Positions 23,480 through 32,235 are shown, numbered from the stretch's first letter. The stretch: 46,554 nucleotides of DNA from Candidatus Odyssella sp. (GCA_016792765.1 JAEULD010000107.1:1-46554); one strand, 5' to 3'. Notes: a model not told the origin generated them from the letters alone. Numbers and translations: made by a program.

Positions 23480-25819
23480 TCATCCATTCGCCGCTTTGAT
23501 CGCCGCCAGCACGCGTTCGGCCGTGAACGGCATGCGCTCCATCCGCGCGCCGAGCGGGCGCAGCGCATCGTTGACCGCGCACCACATCGCGGCCGAGGCG
23601 CCGACCGTGCCCGCCTCGCCCACGCCCTTGATGCCGAGCGCGGTGCCCGGCTGCGGCGTGGAGACGTGGCCAACGTCGATCGGCGGCATGTTGTCGGCGC
23701 GCGGCATCGCATAATCCATCAGCGAGCCGGCGAGAAGCTGCCCCTCGCCGTCGTAGACGCAATGCTCCAGCAGCGCGCAGCCGAGCCCCTGCACGACGCC
23801 GCCGCGGAGCTGGCCGTCGACGAGATCGGCGTTGACGATGCGGCCGCAATCCTCGACCACCCAGTGCTTCCGGAGCGCGATGACGCCGGTTTCGCGGTCG
23901 ATCTCGAGCAGGCAGCCCTGAACGCCGTTGGCCGCGAAGTACGGCGCCGCCGGCACGAAGCTCTGCGTCGCGGCGAGCCGCGGCGCGGTGCCGCCGGGCA
24001 GAAGATCCGGCCGGAAATGCGCGATGCGGGAAAGCTCGGCCAGCTTCATGCGCTCGGCGCCGCCGGCCTTGTCGACGATCGAAGCGGCGCGGATGTCGAG
24101 CGCCTCCGGCTTGGTCTGCAGCAGCGGCGCGGCCAGCTCGAGCAGATGCGCGCGCAGGTCGCGCGCGGCGCGGTGCGCGGCCTCGCCGCCGATCGGGAGG
24201 CCGCGCGAGGCGTAGGCGCCGCCGCCATAGGGGCCGGCGCTGTCGCCGGCCTCGACCGCGACGTGCTCCATCGGCACGCCGAGCGCCTCGGCCACGATCG
24301 CGGCCACGCCGGTGAGCGTGCCCTGCCCCTGATCCGTGCAGCCGACCGCGCAGCGCACCATGCCGGCGGGGTCGATCTGCACGGTGGCCGAATCCTGCGC
24401 GCTGATGCGGATCTCGGCGGGGCCGTAGAGATACGCGCCGGGCGCCGTCATCTCGAGGAACGTGGCCACGCCGATGCCGGCGAGGCGGCCGGCCTCGCGC
24501 AGGCGCCGCTGCTCGGCGCGCAGCCCCGCGTAATCCATGCGCGCGACGAGAGCGTCGAGGCATGGCCGGAGCGAGATCGATTCGAGCCGCAGGCCGCCCG
24601 CGGTCGTCAGCGGCAGCGCGTCGGCGCGGTGATAGGCGCGGCGCCGGAATTCGACCGGATCGACGCCGAGCGCGTGCGCGGCCTCGTCGACGAGGACTTC
24701 GGTGACCGCGCAGCCGACCGGCTGGCCGACGCCGCGATAGGAGCCGGTCGGCACCTTGTTGAGATAGGCGACGCGCACCCGCGCGCGCTGCGCGCCCACG
24801 CGATAGGGCCCGCCCATCATCATGCCGGCGAGCATGGCGTCGCCGACGCTGCCGCGCGGATAGATCGAATAGGCGCCGGCCGCGCAGAGAATGTCGGTCT
24901 CCAGCGCCGCGATCGTGCCGTCGGCGCCGGCCGCGAGCCGCCCCTCGATCTCGAATTCGCGCGCATGCGCGTCGGAGACGAACGCCTCGGTGCGGCGCGA
25001 TTCGAAGCGCACGGGGCGGCCGAGCAGCTTCGCCAGCGCCGCCGTCGCCAGCTCGTCGGGGTAGACGTGCAGCTTGATGCCGAAGCCGCCGCCCACGTCG
25101 CGGCAGACGACGCGCACGCGATGCTCGGGAATGCCGAGCAGGCGCGCGAACACGTCGTGCATCTGGTGCGGCACCTGATGCGACTGCCAGACCGCGAGCG
25201 AATCCGCGAACGGATCGTAGTCGGCGAGGACGATGCGCGGCTCGAGCGGCACGCCGGTATGGCGGTTGAAGCCGAAGCGCCGCGCGACGACGACCTCGCC
25301 TTGCGCCGTCTCCGCCGCGACGTCGGGCTTGCCGAGCGCGCGGTCGAGCGCGCGGTTGTGGCCGAGCGCGGGATGCACGAGCGGCGCGCCGCTTTCGAGC
25401 GCGGCCGCCGCGTCGAGCGCGGCCGGCAGCTCTTCCCATGCGATCTCGATCGCCTCGACCGCGTCCTCGGCCGCCGCCTGCGTTTCCGCGGCGACGGCGA
25501 CGACGGGCTCGCCCTGCCAGCGCGCGACGCCGTCGGCAAGCGGCGACTGCGGCGGCGAGACGTGATCGGGCGCGTTGGCCATCGCGGTCTGCATCGGCTT
25601 GCAGACCGCGGCGAGGTCTGCGGCGGCGGCGACGCGGAGAACGCCCGGCATCGCGCGCGCGGCCGCGGAGTCGATGCGGACGATGCGCGCGTGCGCGTGC
25701 GGGCTGCGCAGGAACGCGACGTGCGCCATGCGCGGCAGCGCGATGTCGCCGGTGAAGACGCCGCGGCCGGCGACGAGGCGCCGCGTCTCGCGGCGCGGGG
25801 TGCCCGGGCGCTCAGACAC
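23480..25819 (-). CDS. Orphan CoxL-type molybdopterin-binding hydroxylase large subunit
   Basis: This 779-residue large subunit is complete: RLVAGRGVFTGDIALPRMAH at the N-terminus, cofactor motifs VGGGFGIK and PTGSYRGVGQPVG, and the Glu loop KGVGEAG near the C-terminus. The AYxCSFR loop of true CO dehydrogenase is absent. No CoxS or CoxM gene accompanies it, unlike the pair at the left end of the window, so it must borrow small subunits from elsewhere. Its start overlaps the dctM stop by 8 nt, which links its expression tightly to substrate uptake. Hydroxylation of the imported acid or of its CoA ester is the simplest reading. Confidence 0.92.
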   Translation of the reverse strand: MSERPGTPRRETRRLVAGRGVFTGDIALPRMAHVAFLRSPHAHARIVRIDSAAARAMPGVLRVAAAADLAAVCKPMQTAMANAPDHVSPPQSPLADGVARWQGEPVVAVAAETQAAAEDAVEAIEIAWEELPAALDAAAALESGAPLVHPALGHNRALDRALGKPDVAAETAQGEVVVARRFGFNRHTGVPLEPRIVLADYDPFADSLAVWQSHQVPHQMHDVFARLLGIPEHRVRVVCRDVGGGFGIKLHVYPDELATAALAKLLGRPVRFESRRTEAFVSDAHAREFEIEGRLAAGADGTIAALETDILCAAGAYSIYPRGSVGDAMLAGMMMGGPYRVGAQRARVRVAYLNKVPTGSYRGVGQPVGCAVTEVLVDEAAHALGVDPVEFRRRAYHRADALPLTTAGGLRLESISLRPCLDALVARMDYAGLRAEQRRLREAGRLAGIGVATFLEMTAPGAYLYGPAEIRISAQDSATVQIDPAGMVRCAVGCTDQGQGTLTGVAAIVAEALGVPMEHVAVEAGDSAGPYGGGAYASRGLPIGGEAAHRAARDLRAHLLELAAPLLQTKPEALDIRAASIVDKAGGAERMKLAELSRIAHFRPDLLPGGTAPRLAATQSFVPAAPYFAANGVQGCLLEIDRETGVIALRKHWVVEDCGRIVNADLVDGQLRGGVVQGLGCALLEHCVYDGEGQLLAGSLMDYAMPRADNMPPIDVGHVSTPQPGTALGIKGVGEAGTVGASAAMWCAVNDALRPLGARMERMPFTAERVLAAIKAANG

Positions 25820-27287
25820 GGCTCGGCAGCCAGGTCGCCACCGGCGGCACGAAGAAGATCAGCGCCAGCAAGAGCAGGCCGAACAGCATGTAGGGCACGG
25901 CGGCACGGATCACCTCTCCCATCGTGACGTCGGGCGGCGCCACGCCCTTCATCGTGAACAGCAGCAGGCCGAACGGCGGCGAGAGCAGGCCCAGCTGCAT
26001 GCAGACGAGATACATGACGCCGAACCACACCTCGTCGAAGCCGAATTTCTTCACCAGCGGCATGAACAGCGGCACCGTGAGCATCATGATGCTGGCCTGG
26101 TCGATGAAGAGGCCGAGGAGGATGAGCAGGAGCATCATGCCGATCAGGATCGTCGTCGGCGAGAGGCCCGATTCGGTGACGACGGACGCGATGCCGCTGG
26201 TGGCGCCGGTGAAGGCGAGGATCTGCGAGAAGGTGGTGGCGCCGAGGATGATGAACATGATCATGCCCGTCACGCCCGCGGTGCTGAGCAGCGCCTCCTT
26301 GAGCGCGCGCCGCTTGAGCGCGCGGAACGCCGCGGCATAGGCCATCGTCGCCGCCGCGCCGACGGCGGCCGATTCCGTCGGCGTCGCCCAGCCGAGCACC
26401 ATGCTGCCGATCACCATGAACATGATGAAGACGAGCGGCACGACGTATTTCACGGTCGGGCCCCAGACGATCCAATACCAGCGCCGGTAGCCGCGCGAGA
26501 GAAGGCAGCGGATCAGCACCCCGGCGGCGATCGCCGCGACCCAGGCGCCGAGACCCACGTACCATTCCCCGAAGACCGCGACGGCCGCGCCGACCGCGAA
26601 CGCGCCGAGTGCCACGGCCGGCGACGGCGCCGTCACCCCGTCGGGCAGCTTCGCGCCGTCGTCGGACGGCGCGAGTTCGGGCTTCAGCCAGCCGATCGTG
26701 ACGATGTAGGCGATGAACACGGCGGAGAGGATGAGGCCCGGGATGAGCCCGCCGATGAGCAGGCCGCTGATCGAAATGCCGGAAAGGCCGCCGAGCAGCA
26801 CCGCGAGGCCGGAGGGCGGAATCAGCATGTCGACGCCGCCGATCGCCATGATCGGCCCCATCGCCAGCTTCTTGTCGTAGCCGCGCTTCAGCATCTCCGG
26901 CAGCAGCAGCGCGCCCAGCATCGCCGTGGTCGCGATCGTCGAGCCCGAGACGGCGGAAAAGATCGTGCCCGCCACGAGCGCGATCACCGAGAGGCGCGCC
27001 GGCACGCGGCGCACCACGAGGCTCACCGCGTCGATCGCCTTGATGGCGAGGCCGGTGTGGAACAGCACGTCGCCCATCAGCAGGAACATCGGAATCGGCG
27101 TGAACGCGAAGTTCGACACCGAATTGACCATGTTGCGCGCGAGCTGCAGCAGCCCGACCTCGCCGCCGAGGAAGAAGAACGCGCCCACCACGTTGACGGC
27201 GATGAACGCGAACGCGACCGGAGCGCCGAGCGCGAGCAGGGCGCTGACGCCGCCGATCAGCAGAACGAGCGCTTCGGTCCAATGCAT
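25812..27287 (-). CDS. dctM: TRAP transporter large permease subunit (DctM-type)
   Basis: This 491-residue inner-membrane protein has about a dozen hydrophobic helices and family motifs such as GAPVAFAFIAVNVVGAFFFL, AVSGSTIATTAMLG and PPSGLAVLLGGLSGISISGL. DctM moves substrate using the sodium or proton gradient with DctQ and a DctP receptor. The ATG is two bases after the dctQ stop. A polar insert around residues 210-290 (ELAPSDDGAKLPDGVTAPS) makes it somewhat longer than typical 430-residue members. The downstream CoxL overlaps its end. Confidence 0.95.
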   Translation of the reverse strand: MHWTEALVLLIGGVSALLALGAPVAFAFIAVNVVGAFFFLGGEVGLLQLARNMVNSVSNFAFTPIPMFLLMGDVLFHTGLAIKAIDAVSLVVRRVPARLSVIALVAGTIFSAVSGSTIATTAMLGALLLPEMLKRGYDKKLAMGPIMAIGGVDMLIPPSGLAVLLGGLSGISISGLLIGGLIPGLILSAVFIAYIVTIGWLKPELAPSDDGAKLPDGVTAPSPAVALGAFAVGAAVAVFGEWYVGLGAWVAAIAAGVLIRCLLSRGYRRWYWIVWGPTVKYVVPLVFIMFMVIGSMVLGWATPTESAAVGAAATMAYAAAFRALKRRALKEALLSTAGVTGMIMFIILGATTFSQILAFTGATSGIASVVTESGLSPTTILIGMMLLLILLGLFIDQASIMMLTVPLFMPLVKKFGFDEVWFGVMYLVCMQLGLLSPPFGLLLFTMKGVAPPDVTMGEVIRAAVPYMLFGLLLLALIFFVPPVATWLPSRV

Positions 27288-27289
27288 GG

Positions 27290-27802
27290 TCAGACCGAGC
27301 CGCCTTCGCGGCGCGCCTGGCGCGGCCCGGCGAGCACGCGCCGCAGGCGGAAGACGAACTCGACGGCCAGCAGCAGGAACATGACCGGCAGCGGCCAGAG
27401 GATGTACCACTCCTCGAACACGAGGTTCTTCACGACGAGCGTGCCGCCGCGCCAGCTCCGGAGCACCATCGCGAAGCCGTACCACGTCATCAGCAGCGAC
27501 AGCGCGAGGCCGATGAGATCGCACGCGATCTCCATGATCCAGCCGACCCGCGGCGGCGCGCGCACGACGACGATGTCGACGCGGATGTGCTGGCCGCGGC
27601 GCAGCAGCCACGGCGCCGCGAAGGCCGAGGCGAAGAACATCGCGTATTCGGTGAGCTCGACGCTGGCCGGGAGCGTGAAGTTGAACAGGTTGCGCAGCGC
27701 GACGTCGGCGACGATGAGGGCCGTCATCGCCAAGACGAGCAGCGCCGCGACCGCGCCGCACAGGTCGAGAACGCGCCCGAGCCCCTTCGCCAGCGCCGGC
27801 AT
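27290..27802 (-). CDS. dctQ: TRAP transporter small permease subunit (DctQ-type)
   Basis: This 170-residue membrane protein has four hydrophobic segments, the standard DctQ layout, with the conserved first-loop VALRNLFNFTLPASVELTEYAMFFASAFAAP and GQHIRVDIV. It follows the second dctP after a 108-nt gap containing a GC-rich hairpin, and is directly followed by dctM. It is needed for function of the tripartite transporter. Confidence 0.92.
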   Translation of the reverse strand: MPALAKGLGRVLDLCGAVAALLVLAMTALIVADVALRNLFNFTLPASVELTEYAMFFASAFAAPWLLRRGQHIRVDIVVVRAPPRVGWIMEIACDLIGLALSLLMTWYGFAMVLRSWRGGTLVVKNLVFEEWYILWPLPVMFLLLAVEFVFRLRRVLAGPRQARREGGSV

Positions 27803-27847
27803 GCCCGCCTACCCGCCTCCGGCGGCCGGCCGGCCCCTGCCGGAAAG

Positions 27848-27869
27848 CGCCGCGGCATCAGCCGCGGCG
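27848..27869 (-). promoter_or_regulatory. GC-rich hairpin between dctP and dctQ
   Basis: CGCCGCGGC (27848-27856) and GCCGCGGCG (27861-27869) can form a perfect 9-bp stem with a 4-nt loop, with no T-run. In receptor-permease operons such hairpins often protect the receptor mRNA or reduce transcription into the membrane genes; that role is inference. Confidence 0.4.
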
Positions 27870-27910
27870 TCGGCCGCGCGGCCCGCGACGCCCTCCAGCC
27901 GCATTGCCCG

Positions 27911-28873
27911 CTATTGCTTCGTGAGCAGCTTGCGCAGCTCGGGAACGTGCTGCGGGCTCAGTTTGGCGAGCGCTTCCCAGTAGATGTCGTGCGCGCGCTT
28001 CTTGAATGCCGGCCCCATGTCGACGACCTTGACGCCGCCCTTGTCCTGGATCTCGAGCTCCTTGGCGTTCATCTCGTCGCGCCATTTCGGCCACTCGGTC
28101 TCGAGCCACACGGCCATCTCGGTCAGGAAATCCTGCTGCTTCTTGTCGAGCTTCTTCCAGCGGTCGAAGTTCACCAGGATGTTGACGATCACGTTGTAGA
28201 AGCCGGGCTCGTAGCGGAACTTCGTGAGCTTGGTCCAGCCGAAGTCCTGGATGCCCCAGCGCGGCCAGCCGTAACCGTCGACGACGTTGCGCTCGAGCGC
28301 GGTGAACACTTCGCCGGGCGGCAGCGTGACCGTCTGCGCGCCGAGGTCTTCGAAGAAGCGCTTGAAGTTCGGCGTCGAGCGCAGCCGCATGCCGTCGAAC
28401 GGCTTCGGCCCCGCCTTGTGCGGCTTCGTCGTGTAGGCGTGGAACGCGACGCCGTCGGCATAGGCCGTCAGCAGCACCACGTTCATCTTCTCGTTGTGCA
28501 GCTTGTTGAGATAGGCGAGCGCGCCGTTCTTGCGCTGCTCGGAGACGGGAATTTCGGCCAGGATCGCGGTCTCGCCCTCGACCATGGTGCCGACGTAGTA
28601 GGCCGGCGGGCCGGAATGCATGTCGACGACGCCGGACTTCACCGCGTTCCACTGCTCGAACGTCGGCACGGCCTCGGGGCCGACGACGGTGATCTGCAGC
28701 GTGCCCTTGCCGCGCTTGTTCACCTCGTCGACCCAGCGCTTGAAGATCTGGCCGTAGTTGGCCGAGAGCGGCAGGAACGAGGCCGCGCGCAGCGTGACCT
28801 CCTGCGCCGCGGCGGCGGTGGGCACGGCCAAGGCGAGTGCAAGGGCCGCGGCGATCGGGTGGCGTTTCCGCAT
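27911..28873 (-). CDS. dctP: TRAP transporter substrate-binding protein (DctP), second copy
   Basis: This 320-residue periplasmic receptor has a signal peptide (MRKRHPIAAALALALAVPTAAAAQ) and a DctP core (EVTLRAASFLPLSANYGQIF, LPPGEVFTALERNVVDGYGWP). It is clearly homologous to the next upstream gene: both end SPQH-(I/V)-P-x-LRKL-(L/V)-TKQ and share the KRWVDE(V/A)N(K/R)RGKG segment. The ligand is probably a carboxylate, held by an Arg as in other DctP proteins (candidate in MRLRSTPNFK). Tandem receptors feeding one permease imply two ligands or two affinities. Confidence 0.93.
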   Translation of the reverse strand: MRKRHPIAAALALALAVPTAAAAQEVTLRAASFLPLSANYGQIFKRWVDEVNKRGKGTLQITVVGPEAVPTFEQWNAVKSGVVDMHSGPPAYYVGTMVEGETAILAEIPVSEQRKNGALAYLNKLHNEKMNVVLLTAYADGVAFHAYTTKPHKAGPKPFDGMRLRSTPNFKRFFEDLGAQTVTLPPGEVFTALERNVVDGYGWPRWGIQDFGWTKLTKFRYEPGFYNVIVNILVNFDRWKKLDKKQQDFLTEMAVWLETEWPKWRDEMNAKELEIQDKGGVKVVDMGPAFKKRAHDIYWEALAKLSPQHVPELRKLLTKQ

Positions 28874-28944
28874 GTCGGTCTCCAGGGTTCCGGCCGCGCG
28901 TCGCTCGGCGGCGGGGCTGTTGAACTCGGCCGCTTTCCGGCGCG

Positions 28945-29910
28945 CTATTGCTTCGTCACCAGCTTGCGCAGCGCGGGAATGTGCTGCGGGCTCTTCTTCG
29001 TGAGGTCGTCCCAATAGGCGTCGTGGGCGCGCTTCTTGAACCAGTCGCCGAGGTCGACGAACTGGACGCCGGCATCCTTGAGGATCTTCTGCTCGTCGGC
29101 ATCCTGGCCGGCGCGCCACTTCGGCCACTCATCGTCGAGCCAGAGCGCCATGTCGGTCAGGAACTTGCGCTGCGGCTCGCCGAGCTTGTTCCAGGCGTCG
29201 AGGTTCACGAGGATGTTGGTGTGCACGTTGTAGAAGCCGGGCCCGTAGCGGTATTTCGTCACCGGCAGCCAGCCCAGATCCTTGATGCCCCAGGCCGGCC
29301 AGCCGTAGCCCTGCACGATCTTGCGCTCGAGCGCGGTGAACACTTCGCCCGGCGGCATCGAAACGGTGCGCGCGCCGAGGCTTTCGAAGAAGGCCTTGTA
29401 GAGCGGAACCGAGCGCAGCGTGAGCCCGGCCATCGGCTTGTCCTTGTCGTCGGCCTTGGCGGGCGCCGTCGTGTAGACGAAGAAGCGGATGCCGTCGCCG
29501 ATGCCGCCGCCGAGCAGCACCGCGTTGAGCTTCTCGCGATGCAGCTTGTCGAGATAGGCCCAGCCCCCGTTGGCGCGCATTTCCTTGACCGAGATCTCGG
29601 ACAGGCTGAGCGTCTCTCCTTCCCACATCACGCCGGCGTAGAACGTGGGCGGGCCGAAATGCATCTGCACGACGCCGTTCTTGACGGCATTCGGCTGCTC
29701 GGGCGTGGGGATCGCCTCCGGCCCGACCGCGTCGATCTGGAGGACGCCCTTGCCGCGCCGGTTCGCCTCGTCGACCCAGCGCTTGAAATGTATGCCGAAG
29801 CTCTGCGTCAGCGGGAGGAAGCTCACCGCCTTGAAGCGCACTTCCTGCGCGCCGGCCGGCGCGGCCCAGGCAAACGCGGCGACTGCCGCCAGTGTCACGA
29901 ACTTGCGCAT
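28945..29910 (-). CDS. dctP: TRAP transporter substrate-binding protein (DctP), first copy
   Basis: This 321-residue receptor is the first gene of the long operon. ATG 29910 (MRKFVTLAAVAAFAWAAPAGAQ, signal peptide) follows GAGGGGTGGGAC; an upstream ATG at 29931 would spoil the signal peptide. The mature part begins EVRFKAVSFLPLTQSFGIHF, parallel to the second copy. Its promoter (TTGCTC-17-TATAGT) overlaps a palindromic operator at 29972-29988, so it is likely induced by the pathway substrate. Confidence 0.93.
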   Translation of the reverse strand: MRKFVTLAAVAAFAWAAPAGAQEVRFKAVSFLPLTQSFGIHFKRWVDEANRRGKGVLQIDAVGPEAIPTPEQPNAVKNGVVQMHFGPPTFYAGVMWEGETLSLSEISVKEMRANGGWAYLDKLHREKLNAVLLGGGIGDGIRFFVYTTAPAKADDKDKPMAGLTLRSVPLYKAFFESLGARTVSMPPGEVFTALERKIVQGYGWPAWGIKDLGWLPVTKYRYGPGFYNVHTNILVNLDAWNKLGEPQRKFLTDMALWLDDEWPKWRAGQDADEQKILKDAGVQFVDLGDWFKKRAHDAYWDDLTKKSPQHIPALRKLVTKQ

Positions 29911-29946
29911 GTCCCACCCCTCGCGTCGCAATCGATCCCGCTCGCG

Positions 29947-29988
29947 ACTATAGGCCCCGGCCCAAACCCGAGCAATATTCGATATTGC
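29947..29988 (-). promoter_or_regulatory. TRAP operon promoter with palindromic operator (site A)
   Basis: On the minus strand TTGCTC (29975-29970) and TATAGT (29952-29947) are 17 bases apart. The perfect palindrome GCAATAT-TCG-ATATTGC (29972-29988) covers the -35 box, the position of a classic repressor site. Near-identical sites occur at 33474-33492 and 37163-37181. Confidence 0.7.
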
Positions 29989-30019
29989 GCGTTTCGCGCT
30001 TGCGGCGCAGGGCGCGCGA

Positions 30020-31336
30020 TCAGCGCGGCTTCGCCGCCGGCGGAAAGATCTCGCGCGGCGCCATCGGAATGGCGCCGCCGCGCGTCGGATCCGCGACGTA
30101 GTGGCCGCCGGCCGGGGCGCCTTCTTTCGCGGCGCGGCGCTCGAGGACGAGGCCGGCTGCCTCGATCTCCGGCACGTCCGCGGGATCGAGCGGCGGGCGG
30201 CGCGGCTTGCGCGCCATCGCGGCGGCGACGTAGGGCGCGAGCGCCTCCGCCTTGCGCCGCTCTCTCTCTTCCTCCCGCTCCCGGAGCGCCGGCATCACCT
30301 CGCGGGCGAACAGCTCCAGCGACTCGCAGATGTGCGCGTGCTCGATCCGGCCGCCCTGCTGCATGAACAGCATCTGATCGACGCCGACCGCGGCGTAGGC
30401 CTCGAGATGCGCGCGCACGGCCTCGGGGCTGCCGATGCTGCCCGAGCCGGGCGAATCCGGTATGCGGTCTTTGACCGCGAGGAACCGCTCCCAGAGATTC
30501 GTGACGCCCGGGCGGTGCGCGCCGTAGATCGCGTAATGCGCGATGCAGTAGCCGAAGAACTTGAAGCCGTCGACGCCGCGCCGGCGGGCCTCGTCGCGGT
30601 CGCGATGCACCATCATGCCGTTGAGCGTCGCGAAATTCGCGTTGACGGCGTGGCCGATCGGCACGCACGCTTCGGACTTGATGATGGCGTAGTATTCGTC
30701 GCGCCACGTCTTCGCCTGATGCGGCTCGACGAAGCCGAACACCAGCGCGCCGACCCCGTGCCGCGCGGCGCGCAGGATGCTGTCGCGCCGCGAGCACGCC
30801 ATCCAGAGCGGCGGATGCGGCGCCTGCATCGGCTTCGGCACCACGTTGCGCATGGGCATCGAGAAGAAGCGGCCCGCGAAGCCCGGATAGGGGCGCATCG
30901 CCATCATGTCCGCGGTCTGCTCGACGCATTCGCGCCAGACCGCGCTCTTGTTCTCGACGTCGATCGCGAAGCCCTGCATCTCGATCAGCGTGCCCGATTC
31001 GCCGGTGCCCCATTCGACGCGGCCGTCGGACAGGAGGTCGAGGGTCGCGAGGCGCTCCGCCACGCGCGCCGGATGGTTGTATTGCGGCGGCGCGAGGCAG
31101 ACGGCGTGGCCGAGCCGGATGCGCTTCGTGCGTTGCGAGCAGGCGGCGAGAAACACCTCGGGCGCGCTGGAGTGCGAACACTCCTCGAGGAAGTGATGCT
31201 CGGTCGCCCAGGCGCAGTCGAAGCCGAGGCGGTCGGCGAGCTCGACCTGCGCCAGCGATTCGTGCAGCAGCTTCCGCTCCGCGCCGCCCTCCCATGGTTG
31301 CGGGCACTGATGTTCGTAGAACAGCCCGAGCTTCAT
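30020..31336 (-). CDS. Luciferase-like (LLM-class) flavin-dependent monooxygenase
   Basis: This 438-residue protein starts MKLGLFYEHQCPQPWEGGAE after GGGAGGGCCGC, and has the bacterial-luciferase fold markers FDCAWATEHHF, RLGHAVCLAPPQYNHPARVAE, and GRVEWGTGESG. Such two-component enzymes use reduced flavin and oxygen to hydroxylate or cleave C-S, C-N or C-C bonds; no reductase is encoded nearby. It is divergent from an IclR regulator and a TCACATATGTGA palindrome sits between them. A C-terminal extension of about 90 residues after the barrel (from MARKPRRPPLDPADVPEIEA) is longer than usual. Confidence 0.9.
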   Translation of the reverse strand: MKLGLFYEHQCPQPWEGGAERKLLHESLAQVELADRLGFDCAWATEHHFLEECSHSSAPEVFLAACSQRTKRIRLGHAVCLAPPQYNHPARVAERLATLDLLSDGRVEWGTGESGTLIEMQGFAIDVENKSAVWRECVEQTADMMAMRPYPGFAGRFFSMPMRNVVPKPMQAPHPPLWMACSRRDSILRAARHGVGALVFGFVEPHQAKTWRDEYYAIIKSEACVPIGHAVNANFATLNGMMVHRDRDEARRRGVDGFKFFGYCIAHYAIYGAHRPGVTNLWERFLAVKDRIPDSPGSGSIGSPEAVRAHLEAYAAVGVDQMLFMQQGGRIEHAHICESLELFAREVMPALREREEERERRKAEALAPYVAAAMARKPRRPPLDPADVPEIEAAGLVLERRAAKEGAPAGGHYVADPTRGGAIPMAPREIFPPAAKPR

Positions 31337-31420
31337 GCGGCCCTCCCGGCGGCGTTGCGACGCCGGGAATGCTGTCACGGTCGGCGCGCCGGCGGGAGCG
31401 CGAATTGCGCCCGGCGCGGA

Positions 31421-31436
31421 ATTATCACATATGTGA
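31421..31436. promoter_or_regulatory. IclR operator palindrome in the divergent LLM/IclR promoter
   Basis: TCACATATGTGA (31425-31436) is a perfect 12-bp palindrome. On the minus strand an extended -10 (TGTGATAAT, ending 31421) overlaps it; on the plus strand TTGCGC (31405-31410) and CATATG 17 bases later overlap it too. Binding by the adjacent IclR to control both genes is the simplest reading. Confidence 0.55.
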
Positions 31437-31467
31437 AAATCTCGCGGAGCGGGAAGCGGGTGCGGAC

Positions 31468-32229
31468 ATGCCGGTGAAATCGGCCGCGCGGGCGATCGCG
31501 GTGCTGGAGCATTTCGCGGCGACGCGGCGGCCGCTGGCGCTGAAGCACGTCGCGGCGGCGCTCGGCTATCCGCAGTCGAGCGCGTCGGTGCTGCTGAAGA
31601 CGCTCACGACGCTCGGCTATCTGAACTACCACCGCGGGCGCCGGGTCTATTTCCCGACCCTGCGCGTCGCGGCGCTCGGCGACTGGGTGGCCGGCGATCT
31701 GCTCGGGCGCGGCGATCTCGGCGGCATCGTCCGCGGCGTGCGCGACGCCACCGGCGAGCAGGCCGCGATCGCGGTCCAGAACGACATCTACCTGCAGTTC
31801 ATCCGCCTGATGCCGCCGGCCGGAAGCGGGCGTTTCCACATCGACGAAGGCGCGATGATCCTGCTCACCCAATCGGCCGTCGGATGGACGCTGCTCGCCG
31901 CGCTGACGGACCGGCAGGCCGACGACGTCGCGCGGCGCGCGCGCATCGCCGCCGGCCGCGCGGCGGCCGCGGCGGCGCCGCCGCCCCCCGTTGCCGAGGT
32001 GATGGCGGCCGTCCGCAGGATACGGCGCGACCGGTTCGGCTATGCCGAGAACCGGCCGTTCCCGGACGTGGCGGCGCTCTGCGTGCCGCTGCCGATCCGC
32101 ATCCAGGACCAGGCCGCCGTGCTCGGGATCGGCGGGCCTCTGGCGCGCATGCGCGCGAACCGCGCGCGCTATCTCGGGATCCTGCGCAGCGCCGCCGCCC
32201 GCATCGAAGCGGCGCGGGCCGCGCCTTGA
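31468..32229 (+). CDS. IclR-family transcriptional regulator
   Basis: This 253-residue regulator has an N-terminal winged helix (SAARAIAVLEHFAATRRPLA, LKHVAAALGYPQSSASVLLKTL, TLGYLNYHRGRRVYF) and a C-terminal GAF-like effector domain (ATGEQAAIAVQNDIYLQFIRL). ATG 31468 begins MPVKSAARAI, matching family starts. The C-terminal domain carries an Ala/Pro-rich stretch (AAAAAAPPPPVAE). It probably governs the divergent monooxygenase and itself through the 12-bp palindrome. It converges with the EthD-like gene 6 nt away. Confidence 0.92.
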   Translation: MPVKSAARAIAVLEHFAATRRPLALKHVAAALGYPQSSASVLLKTLTTLGYLNYHRGRRVYFPTLRVAALGDWVAGDLLGRGDLGGIVRGVRDATGEQAAIAVQNDIYLQFIRLMPPAGSGRFHIDEGAMILLTQSAVGWTLLAALTDRQADDVARRARIAAGRAAAAAAPPPPVAEVMAAVRRIRRDRFGYAENRPFPDVAALCVPLPIRIQDQAAVLGIGGPLARMRANRARYLGILRSAAARIEAARAAP

Positions 32230-32235
32230 GGACGC

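Noticed and set aside
1..25819. CO dehydrogenase (coxMSL)
   Set aside because: Neither large subunit has the AYxCSFR active-site loop, and CoxM and cox accessory genes are missing.
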